NCBI GenBank assembly: GCA_000226015.1
Contig: JH153110.1
Location: 52,778-79,729 of the forward strand
DNA: 26,952 nucleotides
Direction of reading: 5' to 3'
Origin: Mnemiopsis leidyi
Lineage: Eukaryota > Ctenophora > Tentaculata > Lobata > Bolinopsidae
Part shown: positions 9,660 through 19,356 of the stretch, one piece after another
Layout: every line of letters begins with the position of its first letter
Numbering within the stretch: the stretch's first letter is position 1
Notes under the pieces: model-generated
Seen by the model: only the letters and a program-made list of their open reading frames with translations
What the model was told of the DNA's origin: nothing
Databases searched by the model: none
Position numbers and translations under genes: made by a program

Positions 9660-12600
9660 GCGAGCTCAAAGCTATCGTTTCGTTAGAAAGTTGGATGGAT
9701 GTTATCTCGTTGAGAGGTATGTAATTACTCTTCTATAGTACATTACTAGAACAGAGTGGAGAAGGTAATTTTGTTTTGTCTCTGGAGACAGTTAATAATT
9801 CTTACAACTTGGTGGAGAATATTTTAGAGAGCAGTAAGTACAACTGTAGGATGATTTAAAAAACTTACAAAGCGATTTGTAGACAAACCATTTCGCAAAG
9901 ATAAAATAGCTTATCGGTTAGAGACTTTCCTTTTGGACACCGATATAATTATCAGAAATTATCAGGATTCAGGAATTACAAAGGAAGCAATAAACTATCA
10001 TATTTAGATCAAATTACCATTTATTGTTTACTTAATTGTACAATTCACCGAGCCTTTATATAAACTTATAAAGGCGTCTATTAAGTGCAATATAAATTTA
10101 TTAATATCTAACAAAATGTTGCATAAACGCTGCAATGCCGTGGCAATGTCGCTGCGAGTGGCTCATAGTCGGTGGATGATGCTAGGTCATATGTGTCATA
10201 TGCTAGGTCATATATGTACTGCGTGGGCCTACAGATGGTCCAGCCTATTCATAGCTTATCTTTGCTGTAAACAACTAAACACCTTACAGTTGCAAGGGCG
10301 ACGTGGACAACTGCAGTAAAACATTTTCTCACTGATATTACAGGACCTCATGATCGTTCGAAAATTTTCGTTCATGGATTTGAATGATTTAAATTATTTA
10401 ACATTAAAATTGCTTAGGAAAGACTTCATTGGAAAAGTTTGCATATTAATGTGTGACTTTTGTTTTGAGAAAGATTAGGTGACAGATATTTTTTAAACTA
10501 TCTGTTTCTTGAAGCTTTAAGGTAACCAAATTGATAACCGGATTTCGTAATAATATTATTTTCGATAAAAACTGAAGCTTAATAATTAACAATCAGAAAT
10601 TTGGTTATAATAGGATCTAATCAAAACAGAATGCTTTGACAGTATGTTATGATGAAGCCATGGTTCGAGAAGTACGTAAAGGTACCGGGCTTTAAATACA
10701 TACTGTACAGCTATATTTAAAAGTACGTACCATACAAGCTATTTATGGTACATAGTTGTTTTCTATTCTTTAGAATCAGTTTTGGGCAGTTTTTTTGCAT
10801 TTACAAGCATTGTACTTTCGTTCTAAGTTAGCAAGTTTAAAAGTACGTTATACCGTACAGCTAATTTAAAAGTGCGTATCATACGTGCAATTCTCATCTA
10901 AGTGATAAAGCCAAACAGAATGCTATGACAGTATGACAAGATGAAGAGGATAATACTAGTAAATAGACTGTTTAAAGTTGTATCTAAAAGCAAAAACGTT
11001 CGGTCGTTTGGACAGTTTGATTTCTTGAATAACGTTTAACCAATTCATTTCCGGTGAACTTTATTATAGCTTGAGAAATTATAACAAATTTAAGCTAGTA
11101 GTGTGTTCGAGAAATTTGTGATTAAGATCTAGCATTGATTGAAGAGTAACTTTAATCTAACAATGCATACTACTTTTGCACTTAAAAATCTGGGTATAAG
11201 CTTATCCTGGCGAATGGCGAACGCAATTGAAATCTTTGCAATAGTACGGCATGTTGAACAAGGATTGAAAGCTGAGGGGTTCCGTGCAGTCCATTGTTTA
11301 TTGCAACCTTAACATTTAAATGCAGTGAATAAATCCTCGCCTTCTATTATGGTAGAGCTGTTATACAACTAAAAACAGTTCAAATCACTTTCCCAGTGCC
11401 ACAGAAAACGTCTCCCAAGAAAAGAATTACCTATTGATAATGAACTGCTATGGTTAATTGTTCGTGTGAAAGTTGCGCAAGGATTTCCCAAGCTCTGACA
11501 ATAACAAACGACGAGCTCCCTATAGTATGCAGCTAGATTATAACATCTTTACTCACAGCCAGACAAGAGACAATCAATTCAAATTGCGTCCAAATCTGTG
11601 ATTGTCGTGCATTCTTTAGTAATTCTAGTACGTTGCACTATTTGTTGTAAACTTGGCAGAGAATTAAAAATCTAAACCAATCGCACTTTATTGCGTTTCA
11701 AAAAAGAAAAAGAATTAATTGATTGCGAGCTAAATTTTGTCCTGAAACAGAAAATGTTATCAAACAGCATTATATCCTGTGTAAACAAAACACATGACAT
11801 CGATAAAACAAAGCAACTGACTGTGCAACAGGAACAATGTCTAATTATGAACGGTAGATAATAGATCAGTAAGGTTTGGGCACAAACAATGGAGCCCTAG
11901 TGTCGGAGAGTCAATTAACTTATTGGAAAAACAAAAAGATTCTAATGTCTGGATCTTGATTAAGTTATTAAAGAACAAAGCCAAGGGGTAAAGGAAGAAC
12001 AACGCAGCGCTCGTTTTAGATCAGAGTATATATTGTATTTGTAAAACTCGTGCGCGCGTACCTGGTCCCATGATTACTCTCTTACAGTTACTCGCTATTG
12101 TTTGTTTGTCATCTCTCTTCTTGACAAGATTATATCCGTCTACCGTTCTAACGAGAGTCGGGTATCACCACGACAAACTCTCTACTTTTCAAAACCACAT
12201 GATCAATGTTGGGTAGCCGTATAAGAGCTGTGAATAAAAGTTTACCTGAAATTATTGAATTACCGTTTCAACATGCCAATTGTTGACTGCAAAGGGCATG
12301 AAAATTTTTGAAATTTTATTTTTTCACTTCGGTGTAATTTCTATTCCATTCAGAATGAGTTTGAACTTGCATATCAGGTGATAATGAATTCTGCTTCGTA
12401 CTCACCAGCTCTTTAAGATGTCTGTGAACGGAATATTTTGGAAGTTGTATGAGTTAATTTTTTTTAAACATTTGATGTTATTCAGCCAGATTTTGTGAAT
12501 ATTGCAGCATTGAATTTGAAATTCTTTTTGCAGATGCCAAAGTATCTTATAAAAATTATAAATTAATTATCTCTACTTCAGGCCGGGAATCTGGATGGCA

Positions 12601-14454
12601 TGTAACAAATTATACAATGAAATTGTATCACTTGTTAACTGTACATAAAGTATAAAGAAACATGAAGTATAAGCCAATCAAAATTTTAATACAGAATAGT
12701 AATATCAGCAAAATGAAAATTTTTGGTACATCTGATATTAGGGTCTGGTAATCCCATTCGGCTTAGCCGGCTAGCCAGCCGATTTTTTTTCTTAGCCAGC
12801 CGATTGCCGTCGGCTAACAGGCTCTAAGATTTGATTCCTTTCAAGCTTTTTGCCCGACAAGCACTAACAGATTAACCAAATTACGTTAAGAATTGAGAAA
12901 CAATCCGTGTGTGTGAGTATGTTGCATTATAGAAGTAATCTGAACGTCATATAAGTTTGTTAAATAGTTGATTCCAAATATTCTTGGCTTGGTCAAGTAG
13001 ACAAGTAATTGCAAAAATATACCAAGTATTTTTAAAATTTGGTAAACTTAATCATAATTGAAAAACATGCAATCTATAATTTGTCAAACAAAAACTGCAC
13101 AATACACTATGTGAATCATGTATTTGTGGCAAGTATGTGTCATCTCACATTCCTATTATTAACCAATAAATCTTCAGTGTGAACATGCAGACGACTGATA
13201 AAGTGGTTGAAAAGCAGTAAAATTTAGCGTTTCACAAGACACAAGAACAACCTATTAATCAGCCCTTCTAATCATTTTCTTATACTCAACCTTTAATAAA
13301 AGTGCAACTTTCTTGACCTTAAGATGACCAACTGGGCTTAATTTGCATCAACCAGGCCATATCTTCACCACCAGGAATCAAATCGGAATACCGTCAGCCT
13401 TGAGAGTTGGGTTGCCAATCTTGCGAGTTCAAAATGTCTCGAATCTCAATTGCCAACCTATGAAAGCCCAGGATCTATAAATTGCCACGCTATAAAGCTC
13501 AGACTCTAATTGCAACCCTTAAGCCTCGGAATTTGGCTCTAACTGCTTCCTTAATTCACAATCATCTGATCCCTTTATATTTTTCGGTCTTTAACTGCCA
13601 ACCTGATCGTGACATACAATGATGTTTTCAAAAAGTTTTCTTGGTTTTTGATATTCTATAAAAACTGCAATTAAACTATCAGATGATTTAAATTGGGGAT
13701 ATTCTGGATACGGATTATGGAACAAATAATATTTAGTGCTGGGTGGATTCCATAGGTTCATATTATAATTTTTCAATGATTACCATTGTTAAGTTATCAA
13801 ATGGCAGCCAGCCAAGCAGGCTTGCCAAGTTCTAGGGTTCAGCTCACCATTATTCCCAATCGAACCATGAAATTAACCGGGACTTCGTAGTTAATTACAT
13901 GTTCAACGTAATTGACAGGTGGTGGTTTGACATAAAGGTTGACAGCTGGATTGGCTAAAGCACAACAAGCAAGACTGTTTGTAGAGCTGTTGGCACTGGT
14001 TCAGCTGGTTAAGTAAAACTGGCCTGGCAATCAGCCACTACATCTGTTTTACTCTTACAACTTTAATACAAACAATTACGTTAGCTCTATAATACTCGCT
14101 CTTGACAGAGGCGATCCTTGAGGTCATTTCTTGGTGATCAAGCGCTCTCAAAATCAATTTAAATTCTCTAATTGTAATTGAGAAGCAGTTGCTCAGACAG
14201 AAAATCGTAATACAGTCTTTAAGATGGTTGTAACTCTGATTTGCTATTTTGCCATTCTCGTTTTGGTTATTTGCATTGTCGTTATACGAGCTATGAACCC
14301 AGTTAGTATTCAATTATGAATAGATGTATGCTGGTTGATGGAAAACTGATCAATCAACTTGTCAAAAACTCAACAAAAATGTACTGAATATTTTTCCATA
14401 AGGGTTCCTTTCAGTTTCATGCAACATAAGTACAAAAAATCATAAGAAAACAAT
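9660..14454. other. Gene-poor stretch between Kv and the membrane-protein gene
   Basis: Should contain the Kv promoter and 5' UTR (reading leftward), but no core promoter is convincing. Holds dispersed copies of an AAAAGTACGT motif at 10660-10885, two copies of ACAGAATGCT(T/A)TGACAGTATG about 290 bases apart (near 10625 and 10915), an AGCCAGCCGATT repeat at about 12770-12815, and a degenerate TTGCCA array at 13410-13615. No coding exon is supported. Confidence 0.55.
13410..13615. repeat. Degenerate array of about 30-38 bp units beginning TTGCCA
   Basis: Successive units open TTGCCAATCTTG, TTGCCAACCTAT, TTGCCACGCTAT, TTGCAACCCTTA and, after a longer gap, CTGCCAACCTGA. They end in similar CTCAGAATCTAA-like stretches. 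The units are diverged, so this is an old array. Confidence 0.5.
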
Positions 14455-14609
14455 ATGCATATACCTCAGATTTACCGCGAATCTTCGCCCAAACAATCCC
14501 TCCTAAACGTGACGGTGGTAGTATTAATCGTATCCTTGCAATGTCTCACTCTGTACTCCGATCATGTACTGGGTTTGATTAAAAGTATCCCTCTTGATCA
14601 ACAATTGAG
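14455..14609 (+). CDS. Membrane-protein candidate exon 1
   Basis: ATG at 14455; encodes MHIPQIYRESSPKQ and then one hydrophobic helix, ending IPLDQQLR at donor GAG/GTGGGT in phase 2. It could instead be an internal exon starting after ATACCTCAG at 14468. Linked to the downstream exons by strand, position and likely topology only. Confidence 0.35.
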
Positions 14610-17497
14610 GTGGGTTAATCAAATAACAAATTATTAAACATATATTTAACATAATCTTCCATTCAATATAGTCTTTTATATAATTAATTTGATATACATG
14701 ATCAATATATATATTATCAGCATAATTATAGTCAATATAATCTTATCAATCTCTTCTTATAATCTCAGTGATGTATCAAATTTAAAAGCTTGTAATATAA
14801 GATGAATTAATTTTGTATTTCATGTTTAACCAGCTTAGTAAAAATTAGCGGCCGCTATTTTTATTTATATTTCGCCGGTCAATTCAAAGGATCCAATCCT
14901 TTTAGGCCATTATTAGTATTATTATTAGGCAATTGTTATTATTATTGAGGGCATTCATTTTTGTTGTATAAAGACCAGCACTGTGACTGACTTAAAAGAT
15001 GGTTATGTCACACAGAAGTTTTGGGTTTTTGTAAATTATATCAATATATCGCTTCGTTCGAACGGATACTAGGTTATTGAAATTCAAAATGACAACAGTA
15101 CACCCTTGCAGCTCTGACGCTCAAAGGACAGTTGCGATCAGATTCTTTATGCGAAGTACTCAAGTTGAATACACCGGTGGGACAATGATTTTTTTCCTGT
15201 TTTACACATTGTCGTCGTAGGGAGACATGAAGTGGTTTTAAAAATCGTTATAAGGTCAAACTGTTGGGGAAAATGAGAAATGGCCAGTAATGAACTTTGA
15301 AGAACCGCATTTTTGAGAGAAGTCACTGATACTAAAAATTTCCATCTCGTTTCTTGAGATTTTTGGCCCTATTTTAATTGGCATCATTATCGGTGGCCAA
15401 TCACTGTTAGACCATAGGAGCAATTGACCTATGAATATCGCAAAACAGCCATGCTTTAGAACTTTGAAAATTCGTGATTGCTCTCAAGAAATACATCATA
15501 CTCCCATAAACATACCGAATTGCACAATTTGTTATTCTTAGTGCATATTTTGCTTACAAATCATCACTGAAGCCAATCGCATACAGTAAACCCTCGATTT
15601 ACCGGGCCTCTCGGGGGAAAGGGTCGAGGCCCGGTAAATAGAGGGGCCCGGTAAATAGAATTTGACTAAAATATGGCCTAATCTCTTGTATCTTCATTAG
15701 GGCAGTATATCATGCTTAATTGGGTACAGAGGGAGCCGTATAATGTAACGACCCTGAGATAACAAGCTTTGACATGTGACACGCAAAGATAAGACGCCAA
15801 GACGGGAGGGAATTTTTTGTTAAAATATTGAAAAATTCGGGGGAAAGGGAAGAGGCCCGGTAAATAGAGGGACCCGGTAAATAGNNNNNNNNNNCAAGCT
15901 TTGACATGTGACACGCAAAGATAAGACGCCAAGACGGGAGGGAATTTTTTTTGTTAAAATATTGAAAAATTTCGGGGGAAAGGGAAGAGGCCCGGTAAAT
16001 AGAGGGACCCGGTAAATAGAGGCCCGGTAAATCGAGGGTTTACTGTACTTTGAAAAATTAAAATCGTTATCTATTTCGGAACATTTCAGCTCGGCTCCCA
16101 GTCGGTTTAACTTACAAGGTGACCGAATTAATAACAACGAGAGAAAGAGAAAGGGAAAGTGATGTCAAGGTACTTGGAATTTACTTCTCGGCAGGGGAAC
16201 TAACTTCGGTTCAAAATTGTCAGAACCTATCTGTTTTGCTCTACTCGGTAATGAGGTACTTACCAAACAGCTTGGAGCCGACCATACAAGCGGCATTATC
16301 TTGCGATCTTGAATTTTAATCTAACATTATTATACTTGACACACGTTGTCCTAGCCGGCCTATAAAATATAAAATGGCACGCCCTATTTGAATTTGAGAT
16401 CTTGGTTAATTTCTAACAATGTAACCCTGACATAGTCGATACTATTACTGTTGATGAATGTGACTCAATGATTTTTCAGCTTGACGATAGTCATCAGCAT
16501 CATATTTTGGAGTGCTTGGTTTATGGTCGGACAGTCAAAAAAGATTTTCAAACGTGCTATACTGTTGGCCATAGTGGCAAACTCTCTAACTTGTTCCACA
16601 GTTGTTGTCATTTGGACTTATTGCACAATTCTTCCTTGCTTCTTCGACTTCCTTGCGCTTGAGGGTGAGACCATAAAACACTGTTCCTTTGCAAAGTTAT
16701 TACTGGTTGAATTACTAAATAATTTTTTACTTTGATTACTTATCAAGTGTTTACTCTATAAATTGACTACTATGTTTTATGCAGGAGGAGTTCTATTTGA
16801 AGTAAACCCCGGTTATACCAGTCAGTTTATAGCAAGTCAGTTCTTACACACACTACTGTCCATATCTCTCTGTTGGATCGAGAGCTGCAGTCAGAATGAC
16901 TGTGTCGTGGTAGCTGATACTTCTTTTATTGACAAGGTTACGTTTGTCAGCCTTAACTTACCTTTCAAGTTGACTACTTACTACTACTTGCCTATTTTCA
17001 TCTATAAAATTTTTTTCTGTCTTAACTTGATTGCTTTTATTTACACGGTACCCAATTGCAAAGTCTCAGTTAACTATAGGTAAATATGTAATTTTAATTA
17101 TAGGCAAAAAACAACTTATCATATAAACATATATTTCTTTTTAGGCTTTCTATCTGGACAATAACTCTATCGTCTATATATCGAATCAAGTCTACAATTT
17201 CAGTTCCCAACTGATTGTAAAGGAGTGAGAAGAATAGAAAAGGGGTTTCTGTTGTTAGAGGGACTAAAGAATGCTGGAATTTCATTCTGCGGAACGTCAC
17301 AGCTGTCTAAAACCGGGAATGCAGCGAGAAAACACACCACAATAGCTCCCCTTTCAACAGAATCATTTGATGGTGATGGGGCATCACTTGTCTTAAACAG
17401 AGCAGACAATAAAAGATACTGTGTGTGTATTGACAAGGAAAAGCTTGAGATTGCTGAGCAATTTTTAAAGCTTGAGTTGATGATGCTAAAGTTGTGA
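14455..17497 (+). CDS. Multi-pass membrane protein, tentatively TMEM179-like, five-exon model
   Basis: Candidate exons are 14455-14609, about 16090-16255, 16480-16664, 16785-16936 and 17204-17497. The last four are well framed: phase 2 joins exon 2 to 3, phase 1 joins 3 to 4, and phase 0 joins 4 to 5. Hydrophobic segments are VVVLIVSLQCLTLY (exon 1), LTIVISIIFWSAWF and LAIVANSLTCSTVVVIWTY (exon 3), and FLHTLLSISLCWI (exon 4). A QFIASQF motif stands just before the last helix. The order of helices, the spacing and the QFxxxQF motif resemble the TMEM179 family of four-helix proteins, judged from memory only. The exon 1-2 junction is unresolved, because exon 2's best acceptor is out of phase with exon 1 and the in-phase acceptor lies in purine-rich DNA. 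Function is unknown. Confidence 0.5.
15753..16018. repeat. Internal duplication of about 130 bp within the MITE
   Basis: CAAGCTTTGACATGTGACAC through GGACCCGGTAAATAG occurs at about 15763-15884 and again at 15895-16018, differing by a few bases. The 10 Ns fall exactly between the copies. Confidence 0.8.
15885..15894. other. Assembly gap (10 N)
   Basis: Ten unknown bases between two near-identical repeat copies; the true length is unknown and further copies may be missing. Confidence 0.99.
16090..16255 (+). CDS. Membrane-protein candidate exon 2
   Basis: An open frame runs from acceptor CATTTCAG at 16089 (phase 1) to donor ATGAG/GTACTT (phase 2). It ends VLGIYFSAGELTSVQNCQNL then SVLLYSVM. 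The GAGAGAAAGAGAAAGGG tract at 16139-16157 may be an intruded microsatellite; an acceptor at its end would pair with exon 1 in phase but lacks a pyrimidine tract. Confidence 0.4.
16480..16664 (+). CDS. Membrane-protein exon 3: two transmembrane helices
   Basis: Acceptor ATTTTTCAG and donor GAGG/GTGAGA. LTIVISIIFWSAWFMVGQSK, a basic loop (KKIFKR), then a second helix ANSLTCSTVVVIWTYCTIL and FFDFLALEG. Open in one phase throughout. Confidence 0.6.
16785..16936 (+). CDS. Membrane-protein exon 4: loop and last helix
   Basis: Acceptor TTTTATGCAG and donor GACAAG/GTTACG. GVLFEVNPGYTSQFIASQF leads into LHTLLSISLCWIES, then a Cys-containing stretch ending DTSFIDK. The donor is weak beyond GT. Confidence 0.55.
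17204..17497 (+). CDS. Membrane-protein exon 5: C-terminal tail and stop
   Basis: Acceptor CTACAATTTCAG; 97 codons and TGA. Begins FPTDCKGVRRIEKGFLLLEG, hydrophilic overall, and ends EQFLKLELMMLKL. Probably a cytoplasmic tail. It enters in phase 0, as exon 4 requires. The opposite strand is also open here but offers no splice sites or known motif. Confidence 0.6.
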   Translation, partial: FPTDCKGVRRIEKGFLLLEGLKNAGISFCGTSQLSKTGNAARKHTTIAPLSTESFDGDGASLVLNRADNKRYCVCIDKEKLEIAEQFLKLELMMLKL

Positions 17498-17761
17498 TAG
17501 GGCTTTTTCTTTAAGTTTTTATAAATTTTCATTGCCCAAACATATTGTGATGATTTGGCTTTATATTTCATATGTTTTGATGAGTGGTTTCAATTTTAGA
17601 TTTTTGTAAAGGATACAGAGATTATTTTTTCTACTGTATTATGGCTTTGATGAAGTCAAGGGTAACAATCGTCAATGCATTAATAACAATTCAAACACGT
17701 CTTAAAGGTAGCCTGTCGCATTTTTTAGAAATATATTCACAATCAAAAATAACATTAACAA

Positions 17762-17767
17762 AATAAA
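17762..17767 (+). promoter_or_regulatory. Possible polyadenylation signal AATAAA
   Basis: AATAAA lies 265 bases after the plus-strand stop codon, in AT-rich DNA. Plausible but not unique by composition. Confidence 0.35.
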
Positions 17768-18716
17768 ATAATTAAAAATGCATCTAGTCAATACTTAACC
17801 TAAAATTTTATAGAAACATTTTTTCAATTTCAAATTTTGCCCTAAATGTCTGATTGATTCAGTATCGCGTTCTCACTTCTCAATGTCTGTGTCTACAAAG
17901 ATTGTTTGAAAAGATCACACTCGTCACTCTTTAATAATATTACAGGCAATTTATTGAAAAAAACCTGATCGTTTAAAATTATTCAATATTTTGAGCACAA
18001 TCTTCTGTTTTATGCTTCAGTGGCACTCAATTTTAACTTACAAACAATTTCTTAGGGGGAGAAAACATTTTACTGATTGAAAAATGGTTAATTAACTGTA
18101 TTAAATATTTTGGGGATTCCACGATTCAAACTACTCAGAAAAAAGAATTGATGTTTTGGCTCTCGGTTTTAAAAGATCATAATCCCTGGGTATCATGATT
18201 TGTGGGCTTTCCAGGCTTATAAGCATCAAATAATTGTCAAAACATACACTGCACCGTCTTTACGGAAAAGGGTACATTTTAAATAGCGTAAGTAGAGCAA
18301 TAACAGGCAATATACGCTTCTACTGGGAGAAAAATAATATGGGAAGTACAAGTACTCTAATGCTCACCTGATTAGAATATGATATTTCCTTGTCTTTTTC
18401 TTAAGCAAACATCAGTAGTGCTTTAGTACTGCTTTAGCGCACTTGACACCAGTAACAGTGATAAATTCAAACTGTCACTGACAGGCCTTTTTTAATTAGC
18501 ATCCATAGGTAAAACCGATCAACGGAGCAATTTACTTCCCATATATAAGTTAGCAAGGCATTTTCATCAAATATAACTATTAGCAATTGTTCTTAGCAAT
18601 TATTAGCAATTGATAAGAAGCAGATCAAATACATTTCGAGTCCAGGTGTAAACCATCTGCAGGTTGCTCACGGAAGAGCTAATTCGCGTGGGCTGGGTTT
18701 CAGAAGTTGCCGAAAA

Positions 18717-18830
18717 TTTCCGGAATTTTACTGGAATTTAAAGACATTTTCGGAATTCTACTGGAACTAACGGAAATTTCCGGGTTTTATTGGAATCAAC
18801 GGCGGATTCCGAAATTCTCTGGAGTGGGCC
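18717..18830. repeat. 30-bp tandem repeat, four units
   Basis: Units start at 18717, 18747, 18777 and 18807 and follow TTTCCGGAATTTTACTGGAA with a variable tail. The fourth unit is partial and diverged. An AATAAA on the minus strand (18786-18791) lies inside unit 3 and could serve the gene ending at 19200. Confidence 0.85.
18786..18791 (-). promoter_or_regulatory. Possible polyadenylation signal of the TSR/cystine-knot gene
   Basis: AATAAA on the minus strand, about 410 bases past the stop at 19200. If used, the 3' UTR would contain the whole 20-bp CACGTG array. Confidence 0.3.
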
Positions 18831-18974
18831 GAACTCTCAGGTTTTATCCAGCAGTTGTCGGAAATCCCCAGCAATCTCCGGAAGCAGAATTTGGCTTGCT
18901 GCCTCCGTTGGGGGCACAACTTCACGCTCTGCACCATCTTCATCACCGCTGCGAACTCATCTTTATCAGCGCTC

Positions 18975-19124
18975 CACGTGTCATACATCTGCAGCACGTG
19001 TCACACATTTGCAGCACGTGTCACACATCTGCAGCACGTGTCACACATCTGCAGCACGTGTCACACATCTGCAGCACGTGTCACACATCTATTGCACGTG
19101 TCACACATCTACTGCACGTGTTCA
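18975..19124. repeat. 20-bp tandem array with eight CACGTG E-box palindromes
   Basis: The unit is CACGTGTCACACATCTGCAG. CACGTG starts at 18975, 18995, 19015, 19035, 19055, 19075, 19095 and 19115, a strict 20-base period. The spacer varies slightly at both ends while the hexamer is unchanged in all eight. The array lies 75 bases beyond the stop codon of the minus-strand gene. Confidence 0.95.
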
Positions 19125-19199
19125 ACATTACGTCTACCTCAGGGCCGGATCATGCGTTGGTACTTGGCAAGTCCCTCACTTGGACCGTCCTGTTCAGGA

Positions 19200-19356
19200 C
19201 TATGTAACTGGAACGTCTCCAGGGCCCATGAGGAGGGATGGCAAGTTCCTTTTTTCTTTCAGGTTCCTTTTCTTTGAGTTTGAGGAACTCTGCTGGGATT
19301 GGCAAGGCCCTTCGATAACAGCAAACTTGTCCGCTGGGGCATCTCTCTCCTTGCAA
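19200..19356 (-). CDS. Cystine-knot last exon, basic tail and stop
   Basis: Acceptor CCTCATTTCAG. The first base completes Gly, then CKERDAPADKFAVIEGPCQ supplies the second Cys of C-G-C plus one extra Cys. A Ser/Asn run, KKRNLKEKR and a hydrophobic end PSLLMGPGDVPVT precede TAG at 19200-19202. Confidence 0.7.

Larger units (their letters stand above)
15584..16045. mobile_element. Pogo/Tigger-like MITE with TA target duplication
   Basis: The ends CAGTAAACCCTCGATTTACC and GGTAAATCGAGGGTTTACTG are perfect inverted repeats flanked by TA on each side (15582-15583 and 16046-16047). CAGT termini and TA duplication are typical of pogo/Tigger elements of the Tc1/mariner superfamily. There is no transposase, and the interior repeats AGGCCCGGTAAATAGAGGG blocks. 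The element lies in the first intron of the plus-strand gene. Confidence 0.85.
17498..19199. other. Intergenic stretch between convergent genes
   Basis: Separates the plus-strand stop at 17497 from the minus-strand stop at 19200. AT-rich to about 18700, then a 30-bp repeat, a GC-richer block at 18830-18970 and the CACGTG array. No gene is supported, although several frames are open across the repeats because their units lack stops. Confidence 0.6.

Noticed and set aside
9438-9738. Plus-strand frames across the Kv first exon
   Set aside because: The minus strand has start, donor and matching phase; the plus frames are shadows.
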